Under the pieces are notes generated by a model, which did not search any database, was not told where the DNA came from, and saw nothing but the letters and a program-made list of their open reading frames with translations. A stretch of 17,681 nt of DNA, from assembly GCA_964436865.1 (NCBI GenBank), contig CAYTFK010000131.1, forward strand, positions 1-17,681, read 5' to 3'. This document shows positions 8,010 to 13,969 of this stretch, piece after piece (position 1 is the first letter of the stretch; every line of letters starts with the position of its first letter). The translations under genes and the position numbers were made by a program. The DNA is from JAXGPP01 sp964436865 (GTDB lineage: Bacteria > Planctomycetota > Planctomycetia > Pirellulales > Thermoguttaceae).

Positions 8010-8336
8010 TCAGAGGGAGTGTGATGTCGGCTGGAGCGCGGGCGGAGGCGGCCTGGCCGGTTCTCCGGCCGACCGCGGCGCCGCTTCCCAGCCATCCAGG
8101 GAAACAATGAACGTCTTACCTTCACAATCTAGCGCTTACGTTAGCAAGTATATTACGGAAATCCGCGTGGAGCGGCCGGCTTGCATTCGCGCCGGTGTGA
8201 CATAAGTTTCAACTAGACGTTGCGCTCCCGGCGCGGCCGACCGGCCGCCGGAACAATCGCTATTGCCGGACCGGGAGCGCGCCACCGGAACCACCCTGCG
8301 CGCCGGGCGAGCCGAACCGGCGCCCGCAAGACCGTC
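8010..8336. promoter_or_regulatory. Divergent intergenic region of the signalling block
   Basis: This 327-bp gap separates the minus-strand FHA/kinase pair from the plus-strand receiver protein. It holds an AT-rich island at about 8115-8215, the only one in an otherwise GC-rich stretch, with a TATATT/AATATA core near 8147-8154 that could serve as a -10 element on either strand. I find no convincing matching -35 box. A perfect inverted repeat, GGCCGG-TTCT-CCGGCC, lies at 8055-8070 in the probable leader of the FHA gene. Both transcription units probably start here, possibly under shared control. Confidence 0.5.
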
Positions 8337-9791
8337 ATGACAGAACTCACACGCACCACCAATCCCGCCGTGCTGGTCGCGTCCAGCAACCGGGCGCTCG
8401 TCAGGCATCTCTCGCAGTTGCTGGGCGGCATTCAGTACGTGGTGCGGCAGGCCACCACGCCGCAGCAGGCCCGCAACCTTCTGGCCGCCGAGCCGATCGA
8501 CATGATGATTGTCGACGGCGACGAATGGGACGAGGACGTGCTGGAGCTGTGCCGAGAGGCTTCGGCCCGCGAACATTCGCGCTACGTCTACGTGCTGCTG
8601 CTGGTGGCGCCCGACGGCCGGACGCCGGTCGCCGAGGCGCTGCAGGCGGGAGTGGACGACGTGCTGACCAAACCGCTCAGCCACGGCGAACTGCTGGCTC
8701 GCCTCCGGGCGGCGGTCCGCGGTGTGGAATTCGAGCGCCGCGCCCGCGAGCAAGACTCGAATGACTGGCTCACCGGTCTTCCCGGCCGGGTTGAGCTTCA
8801 CAGCCGCCTGGCCCGCCTGCTCACGGATACGAGGACTGCCACCGCCGCGTGTGCGCTGGTCGACATCGACTTCCTGGCGCACGTGAACCACGCTCGGGGA
8901 TTTCCGGCGGGCGACCAGTTGCTGCGGGCCGCGGCCGCCCTGCTCCGCGAACAATGCGATGCTCCCCGCATGTTGCTGGCGGCGGTTGCCCCGGGCCGCT
9001 ACTGCGCGGTAATGCCGGACAAGACGGCCGCGGACGCCGCGGCCTGGGCGGAGCAGGTGCGGGCGCTGGTGGCGGAAACGGAATTTGAGGCGGGTGGCAC
9101 GGCGGTTCAGGTGACGGTCAGCGTGGGCGTGGCTGCCGGCGAGCCGGGCATGTCCACCGCCGAAGCCGTCCTCGAGCAGGCGGCGGCCGCGCTCAGGTTT
9201 GCGAAACTGGCGGGACGCGATTGCGTGATCCGCCATGACGAAATGGCCGCGGGCGGGCCCAATTCCACGCGGCTGGGCTCGCCGGGCAAGTTGCTTGAAG
9301 GGACGGCGGCCAGCGACGTGATGATTCCCTGCACCGTCACGCTTCGCGGCGACCAGACCCCGGACGCCGCCCAGTCGCTTATCGAGCGAACCGGCTTGGG
9401 TGCATTGGCCGTGGTGGATGAGTCGGGCGGTCTGCAAGGAATCGTCACCGCCGAACGACTGGCGTCAACGGCTCAGGACAAGCCGCACGCACGGCTGGCA
9501 GACATCATCGACCGCAATGTGGAAGTGTTCGACGAGACCACGACGTTCGCCACGCTCACCGGCTTCTTTGTCGCCAATCCCAGCGCGGTCGCGGTGGTGG
9601 TGGGAGACGGCAAGCCGCTGGGGTTCCTGACTGCCGCCGGAATCGTCGACCTGGCCGCCCCGCCCGAACCCTGTCCGGCGAACCGACCCTCCTGGGAATC
9701 GCACTATCTCATGCTTCCCGATCCGGCGTTCGCATCGACCGATGTCGACTGGGACGAGGTTCCGCTCTCGTTCTCACAACACCGCGGCTGA
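8337..9791 (+). CDS. Receiver protein with degenerate GGDEF and paired CBS domains
   Basis: The 484-residue protein has three parts. Residues about 10-130 are a response-regulator receiver domain with Asp60 (IVDGD) in the phospho-acceptor position and TKP (111-113) supplying the conserved lysine. Residues about 140-300 have a diguanylate-cyclase fold: WLTGLPGR (144-151), DID (176-178) and a GD at 192-193. However, the catalytic GGDEF position reads APGRY (218-222), so it should be inactive, and no RxxD inhibitory site is visible. Residues about 325-440 look like a pair of CBS modules, which usually bind adenosyl nucleotides. No output DNA-binding domain or adjacent histidine kinase is seen. 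The ATG at 8337 is preferred over the upstream in-frame TTG at 8220 because the extra 39 residues are low-complexity Arg/Gly sequence. It is divergent from the FHA/kinase pair. Confidence 0.87.
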   Translation: MTELTRTTNPAVLVASSNRALVRHLSQLLGGIQYVVRQATTPQQARNLLAAEPIDMMIVDGDEWDEDVLELCREASAREHSRYVYVLLLVAPDGRTPVAEALQAGVDDVLTKPLSHGELLARLRAAVRGVEFERRAREQDSNDWLTGLPGRVELHSRLARLLTDTRTATAACALVDIDFLAHVNHARGFPAGDQLLRAAAALLREQCDAPRMLLAAVAPGRYCAVMPDKTAADAAAWAEQVRALVAETEFEAGGTAVQVTVSVGVAAGEPGMSTAEAVLEQAAAALRFAKLAGRDCVIRHDEMAAGGPNSTRLGSPGKLLEGTAASDVMIPCTVTLRGDQTPDAAQSLIERTGLGALAVVDESGGLQGIVTAERLASTAQDKPHARLADIIDRNVEVFDETTTFATLTGFFVANPSAVAVVVGDGKPLGFLTAAGIVDLAAPPEPCPANRPSWESHYLMLPDPAFASTDVDWDEVPLSFSQHRG

Positions 9792-9802
9792 GCCGGCGGT
9801 GT
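9779..9802. terminator. Hairpin spanning the stop codon of the receiver gene
   Basis: A 10-bp stem with a single bulged G (ACACCGC plus GGC, paired with GCC plus GCGGTGT) has the TGA stop codon as its loop. It sits in the gap between two convergent genes (9791 and 9863) and could end transcription from both sides. There is no T-tract on the plus strand, so a classic intrinsic terminator is not proven. Confidence 0.45.
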
Positions 9803-9862
9803 GGCAGGGGATGGTCGATTGAAGTCAGCCCATTGAAGAGTCGATCGCCGCCTGGGCTGCCG

Positions 9863-11185
9863 TCACTTCCCCAGCACGACGGTGAAGTAGCTCTTCACGA
9901 CGCGGTCGAAGTAGTCGGGCCGCATTTCCATTTCCCGCTCGTTGTACACGCAATAGTTGCGGATCTGGCTCAGGAGGTCGCGGGGATGGCAGCGGCGAAG
10001 CGCCCGGTTCGCCGGCCGATAGTGCCGAGCGAGCAAGTCGTCGACCACGTCGCTGCGATACTCGCAACCGAACTGGTCCGCATAGAGCTTGAACAGCGTG
10101 TGGAACTCTTCCTCCGTGGCGTCGCCGATCTCGATCTTGTAGGGAATGCGGCGCAAGAAGGCTTCATCGACGAGATCGGCCGGTTCGAGGTTCGTCGAGA
10201 AGATGATCAACTGTTCGAAGGGGACCTGGATCTTCTTGCCCGTCGACAGTGTGAGGAAGTCCTGGCGGCCCTCCAGCGGGATGATCCAGCGGTTCAAGAG
10301 TTCCGCCGGCTCGATACGCTGGCGGCCGAAGTCGTCGATCAAGAGGCAGCCGCAGTTGCTTTTCATCTGCAACGGCGCCTCGCTGATATTGCTGTGCGGA
10401 TCGTGACGGATCTCGAGCCCGTCCATCGTGAGCTCGCCCCCCACTACGACGGTCGGGCGGCGAACGCGAACCCAGCGGCGGTCGTGATCGGCGGCCTGGA
10501 GGAGACTGTCTTCGGCTTCGGGCAGGGCTTCATGATAGGCGGCGTCGTAGAGCTTGATGAGCTGCCCGTCCTCGACGAGCGTCTGCGGAAGCCAGATGTG
10601 CTGTCCGAAGCACATGGTGATCCGCTTGGCCAGCGTCGACTTGCCGTTTCCCGGTGCGCCGTACAGGAACAGCCCCGCACCGGAGTTGACGGCCGGCCCC
10701 AGGGCCTCAAACAGGGCCGGGTCGACCGAGATGTCCGAAAATGCCTTGGCAAGCTGGTCGCGTTTGGGGGCTTCGGCACGGATTGTCTGCGCCTCGACGG
10801 AGAGCACGTAGTCGGCCAAGGGGACGGGCACCGCCCCGGCGTAGGCGCAAACGGCGAGCGCCGCCTGAGCCCGCTCGCGGCCCTGTTCGGTCAGGGCATA
10901 GTAGTAGTCGTTCAAGGCCGCTGAACTGCGGTGGACCATGAGCTGCCGCGCCCGCAGCGACTGGAAGAGATCTTCCAGGATGCCGAATGGCAGGCAGAGA
11001 TGCTTGGCCATCCCCCGGCCGGTGTTGGTGCCGACGATCGCCAGATGCTTAAGCAACAGCGACTCGACCAGTGAGACGGGAACACCCGTGTCCTCGATGG
11101 TCCGCGGGGGCGAGGGGCGAAAAACTTCTTCCGACAGTACCGCCGCCAGCGCTTCGCGCCGCGGCTCGTGCAGCCTGACTGTCAT
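9863..11185 (-). CDS. AAA+ ATPase with an N-terminal winged-helix-like region
   Basis: A 440-residue predicted cytosolic ATPase. The N-terminal part (about 35-112) reads like a winged-helix module (LFQSLRARQLMVHRS, then YYYALTEQGRERA), suggesting nucleic-acid or protein binding. The ATPase core has Walker A GAPGNGKST (176-184), Walker B LLIDD (281-285), a sensor-1 stretch IIFSTN (327-332) and an arginine pair at 345-346 in the arginine-finger position. A helical lid follows (HPRDLLSQI). The combination resembles a family of planctomycete ATPases of unknown function. No obvious partner gene lies nearby. The ATG at 11185 is preferred to an upstream in-frame TTG at 11257, because the extra 24 residues run through the hairpin and poly-T region of a probable terminator. 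The ribosome site is weak. Confidence 0.85.
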   Translation of the reverse strand: MTVRLHEPRREALAAVLSEEVFRPSPPRTIEDTGVPVSLVESLLLKHLAIVGTNTGRGMAKHLCLPFGILEDLFQSLRARQLMVHRSSAALNDYYYALTEQGRERAQAALAVCAYAGAVPVPLADYVLSVEAQTIRAEAPKRDQLAKAFSDISVDPALFEALGPAVNSGAGLFLYGAPGNGKSTLAKRITMCFGQHIWLPQTLVEDGQLIKLYDAAYHEALPEAEDSLLQAADHDRRWVRVRRPTVVVGGELTMDGLEIRHDPHSNISEAPLQMKSNCGCLLIDDFGRQRIEPAELLNRWIIPLEGRQDFLTLSTGKKIQVPFEQLIIFSTNLEPADLVDEAFLRRIPYKIEIGDATEEEFHTLFKLYADQFGCEYRSDVVDDLLARHYRPANRALRRCHPRDLLSQIRNYCVYNEREMEMRPDYFDRVVKSYFTVVLGK

Positions 11186-11211
11186 GATCTGCAAACGCCG
11201 TGGAACCCGGG

Positions 11212-11244
11212 AAAAACGCAAAACCCCACCCCTGCGGGGCAGGG
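11212..11244 (-). terminator. Intrinsic terminator downstream of the SGNH hydrolase gene
   Basis: On the minus strand, a CCCTGC/GCAGGG hairpin (11230-11244, 3-base loop) is followed by GTGGGGTTTTGCGTTTTT. It lies about 95 bp past the hydrolase stop codon and just ahead of the ATPase start at 11185, so it probably separates the two same-strand genes. It could instead attenuate the ATPase gene. Confidence 0.55.
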
Positions 11245-11338
11245 CGACTCCGGACAAGTCTAGGTCACGCGACGGGCGGCGCGCGGCATGTCCCTGACCG
11301 GAGGTGCCGGGTGAGTAAACGGCAGCTCGGCTAGCGGT

Positions 11339-12103
11339 TCAGATTCCGACGACTTCGCGCCAAGTTTTGGCCATTAGAGCGTGCCCCGCGATCGTTGGGT
11401 GGACGCCGTCGGCGGCCCAATAGGCGGGTGGGGCCTTTTGAGTGGCGGTGTCGAACATCGCCTGGAAGGGCACGAACAGGAGTTTTAATTCGTCGGCCAA
11501 CTTCTTGGCGACCGCGCGACGCTGGTCGAATTCGGGAAACCAGCTTTCGTTAACCGCTCCACAACGGAGTACGAAGGGCTCGCAGATTACCAGTCTCACA
11601 CCCGGCAGTTCCTTGAGGGTGCGCTCAAGCAGTTCGCGATAGCCGGTTTCGTAGTCCTCGACAGTACCCGCGTAGCGGCCGTTGAGCTTGTGCCAGATGT
11701 CGTTAACGCCGATCAGGATGCTAAGCACGTCGGGCTTCAGCGCGATGGCATCTTCCTGCCAGCGGGCGGCCAGATCCGGCACCTTGTTTCCGCTGATCCC
11801 GCGGCTGTAGACCTTGAGGTCGGCACCGGGATGGTCGGCCAGCAATGCACCGGCAATCCACAGCGGGTAACCGCGCCCGAGGGCGGCGAAGTTGTTGGGA
11901 TCCTTCGCTTTACGATCGCGGCCCGCATCGGTGATCGAGTCGCCCTGGAACAAGATCACGGTGCCCTGCTTGACCCCCACGGTATCGGCTCCGCAGAGGG
12001 GAGACAGGGAAGGCACGCCCACAAGCCCGGCCGCACCTCCCGCAATGGCGGTGGTGCGGAGGAAGTCTCGGCGTGTAAACGGGTGACGGGCAGGCTCGTT
12101 CAT
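11339..12103 (-). CDS. Tat-exported SGNH/GDSL hydrolase
   Basis: This 254-residue predicted esterase or lipase belongs to the SGNH superfamily. A twin-arginine signal (TRRDFLRT, residues 10-17) with an Ala/Gly-rich hydrophobic segment indicates export. All four catalytic blocks are visible: GDSIT with nucleophile Ser56, RGISGN with oxyanion Gly102, GVND with Asn134, and DGVHP with Asp232 and His235. The DxxH pair near the C-terminus is complete, so the enzyme should be active. Such exported SGNH enzymes often deacetylate polysaccharides, but the substrate here is not shown. GGAG about 10 bases before the ATG supports the start. The upstream region runs into the assembly gap, so an operon partner may be hidden. 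Confidence 0.93.
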   Translation of the reverse strand: MNEPARHPFTRRDFLRTTAIAGGAAGLVGVPSLSPLCGADTVGVKQGTVILFQGDSITDAGRDRKAKDPNNFAALGRGYPLWIAGALLADHPGADLKVYSRGISGNKVPDLAARWQEDAIALKPDVLSILIGVNDIWHKLNGRYAGTVEDYETGYRELLERTLKELPGVRLVICEPFVLRCGAVNESWFPEFDQRRAVAKKLADELKLLFVPFQAMFDTATQKAPPAYWAADGVHPTIAGHALMAKTWREVVGI

Positions 12104-12153
12104 GGCAGGGCTCCAGGTGCGGTGAATCAGACTGCGCCTATGCTAAACGAAGC

Positions 12154-12253
12154 NNNNNNNNNNNNNNNNNNNNNNNNNNNNNNNNNNNNNNNNNNNNNNN
12201 NNNNNNNNNNNNNNNNNNNNNNNNNNNNNNNNNNNNNNNNNNNNNNNNNNNNN
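12154..12253. other. Assembly gap of 100 N
   Basis: Exactly 100 unknown bases. That round number is commonly used for a gap of unestimated length, so the true distance between the hydrolase and the next gene is unknown and a gene may be missing here. Confidence 0.97.
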
Positions 12254-12619
12254 GTCGGACTTTAAGGATTTTCCTTAATATTTGGGAACTGGCGTCGTTC
12301 AGGGTCCGTCTAAGTTTCACTGCCTTCTGCGGTCATGTCCGCTGGCAATGGGCCATCAACCACCTCCCGAGAGGTGTCAGGAGCCTCTGGGTTGGTTGGG
12401 CTTGAGAGGCTTGCCAGTCGTGGGAAAGCCCTTATTCCGGTGGTAACGCCGCGCGATGCTGCGCCGATCGGCATAGCAGTAACGGCAAGCGGGGAAAAGG
12501 CTTGACGGCGTGCTAGCACGCGATCAAGATAAAACGGCTAAGCTGCAAAGCTTGGGGCGATGGGCTGAAGTCGGCAGCCAATCCGGTCTGAAATTCTTTG
12601 GCAAAATTGTTGGATTTTG
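12254..12619. other. Non-coding, hairpin-rich stretch after the gap
   Basis: I see no credible gene here. The composition is visibly lower in GC than the flanking genes. It contains several inverted repeats: TTAAGGA-TTT-TCCTTAA (12262-12278), a GCCGATCGGC palindrome near 12460-12475 flanked by TGCT and AGCA, GCGTGCTAGCACGC (12508-12521), AAGCT-GCAA-AGCTT with a GNRA-type loop (12540-12553), and GGCTG/CAGCC (12563-12579). This density suggests either a structured RNA or the end of a mobile or repeated element that broke the assembly. I do not recognise a known RNA family. Confidence 0.4.
12508..12521. promoter_or_regulatory. Perfect 14-bp palindrome, possible operator
   Basis: GCGTGCTAGCACGC is a perfect palindrome directly following TTGACG (12502-12507) and before AT-rich AAGATAAAA. 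The spacing between TTGACG and the AT-rich part (about 19-20 bp) is long for a standard promoter, so this may be an operator or an RNA hairpin rather than a promoter spacer. Confidence 0.4.
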
Positions 12620-12648
12620 TTGACATATCGGTCCTTTCAGGTTTTCAT
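12620..12648 (+). promoter_or_regulatory. Sigma70-type promoter for the TIGR03032-like gene
   Basis: A perfect TTGACA (12620-12625) is followed after 17 bp by TTTCAT (12643-12648), a 4/6 match to the -10 consensus. Transcription would start near 12655, about 45 bases before the ATG at 12701. This is the best promoter match I found in the window. Confidence 0.6.
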
Positions 12649-12655
12649 CGATGGA

Positions 12656-12677
12656 ATGGCTGGAGCTTTTCAGCCAT
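12656..12677 (+). promoter_or_regulatory. Hairpin at the predicted 5' end of the leader
   Basis: ATGGCTG pairs perfectly with CAGCCAT across an 8-base loop. It would form at or next to the predicted transcript start, ending 23 bases before the start codon and clear of the ribosome site (AAAGAGG). A role in mRNA stability is a reasonable inference. Confidence 0.5.
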
Positions 12678-12700
12678 ACCGGAGAGCGTGAAAGAGGCAC

Positions 12701-13951
12701 ATGAGTCTTTCTCAAGGCGCAAGCCAACCGGTTCGCATTGAGTGCGCAGCTTCGCCCGAGTTTGAGGCGTGGTTAGCGCAGTCGGGCGGGTCGCTGGCGG
12801 TTACCACTTACCAAGCCGGTAAGGTGGCCATGATCGGCTTTGACGGCCGGCAGGTTACCTTGCTGATGCGCGAATTTGACAAGCCGCTCGGACTGGCCGT
12901 TTCGGGTCGCCGATTGGCTTTGGCGACGCGCCATGAGGTAACCATCTTTGCCGACGCGCCGCTTCTGGCTCATGAGTACGCCGAGGGTCAGCCGGGACGC
13001 TACGACGCGCTCTATCTGCCGCGGGTCAGCTACCACACCGGCGACGTGCATGCGCACGACGTTGCCTTCGAGGGGGACGATCTGGTAATCGTCAACACCC
13101 GGTTCTCCTGCCTCGCCCGGGTCAGTCTGGACTTCAACTTCACGCCGGTCTGGAAACCCACTTTTGTCAGCGACCTGGTGCCCGAAGACCGCTGCCATCT
13201 GAATGGCGTGGCGATGGTCGAAGGCCGGGCAAAGTATGTGACCGCGCTGGGCACGACCGACGCTCCCGGCGCGTGGCGCGAGAACAAGGCTCGGGGCGGC
13301 GTGCTGATCGACGTCGAGACCGACGGAGTGCTGCTCGGCGGCCTTTCCATGCCGCATTCGCCGCGCTGGTACGGCGGGCGGTTGTGGGTGCTGAACTCCG
13401 GCACCGGTGAACTGCTCACGGTCGATCCCGTATCGGGCCAGGCGACGGTCGTGTGCGGCTTACGGGGGTATTTGCGAGGACTGAGTTTCGTCGGGCCGTT
13501 CGCCCTCGTGGGCCTCTGCAAGATCCGCGAGAAGCACATTTTCGGTGGCCTGCCGATCCAGCAGAAGCATCCCGGCGCGAAGCTCCTCTGCGGCGTGGCG
13601 ATTGTCGACCTCCGCCGCGGCGCGCAGGTGGGCTTCTTCGAATTCACGTCGGGCTGCGAGGAACTCTACGACGTGCAGTTTTTGCCGGGCGTGCGGCGGC
13701 CGATGATCCTGAATCTCGACAAACCCGCGGTTCGCCTGGCGATGACCAATCCCGAGTCCTCCTACTGGTTGCGGGCCAGCGCGGAGGTTCCACTCCCTTC
13801 TGAGCAGGCTTCCGCCACGCCGTCCACGACAGCGGCCGGCGGAGCCACGGCGGATTCCCGCCAGAACCATGCGTCTCTCCCACTGGCTGCGGCCACAGGC
13901 CACGGGGGAACTCTCGTTGAGGGCAACTTGATTCCGGGCTCCGGAAATTAA
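12701..13951 (+). CDS. TIGR03032-like protein of unknown function
   Basis: In this 416-residue protein, blocks such as FEAWLAQSGGSLAVTTYQAGK near the N-terminus, then DVHAHDVAFEGD, RCHLNG, MPHSPRWYGGRLWVLNSGTG and PFALVGLCKIRE, fit the TIGR03032 family (DUF4915-type), a probable beta-propeller fold with no known biochemical role. No signal peptide or membrane segment is evident. The last 55 or so residues (from about 362) are a Ser/Thr/Ala/Gly-rich low-complexity tail that looks added to the family core. The start has AAAGAGG upstream and a promoter near 12620. Its stop lies 18 bp before the giant exported protein, so the two are probably co-transcribed and may cooperate, for instance in that protein's maturation; this is inference only. 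Confidence 0.82.
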   Translation: MSLSQGASQPVRIECAASPEFEAWLAQSGGSLAVTTYQAGKVAMIGFDGRQVTLLMREFDKPLGLAVSGRRLALATRHEVTIFADAPLLAHEYAEGQPGRYDALYLPRVSYHTGDVHAHDVAFEGDDLVIVNTRFSCLARVSLDFNFTPVWKPTFVSDLVPEDRCHLNGVAMVEGRAKYVTALGTTDAPGAWRENKARGGVLIDVETDGVLLGGLSMPHSPRWYGGRLWVLNSGTGELLTVDPVSGQATVVCGLRGYLRGLSFVGPFALVGLCKIREKHIFGGLPIQQKHPGAKLLCGVAIVDLRRGAQVGFFEFTSGCEELYDVQFLPGVRRPMILNLDKPAVRLAMTNPESSYWLRASAEVPLPSEQASATPSTTAAGGATADSRQNHASLPLAAATGHGGTLVEGNLIPGSGN

Positions 13952-13969
13952 CTTCGAGGAACAGAACAG

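Noticed and set aside
8220..8336. Upstream TTG start for the receiver protein
   Set aside because: The 39 added residues are Arg/Gly-rich and unlike a receiver-domain N-terminus; the ATG at 8337 leads directly into the first beta strand.
8136..9437. 433-residue minus-strand frame opposite the receiver gene
   Set aside because: It shows no domain similarity and is antisense to receiver, GGDEF-like and CBS motifs.
9833..10924. 363-residue plus-strand frame opposite the ATPase
   Set aside because: It is antisense to intact Walker motifs and has no recognisable domain.
11186..11257. Upstream TTG start for the AAA+ ATPase
   Set aside because: It would place the N-terminus within the hairpin and T-rich segment of the probable terminator, and the added residues have no support.
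12310..12519. 69-residue minus-strand frame in the post-gap region
   Set aside because: It has a GTG start inside the palindrome, no ribosome site and no recognisable similarity, and it lies in a hairpin-rich non-coding stretch.
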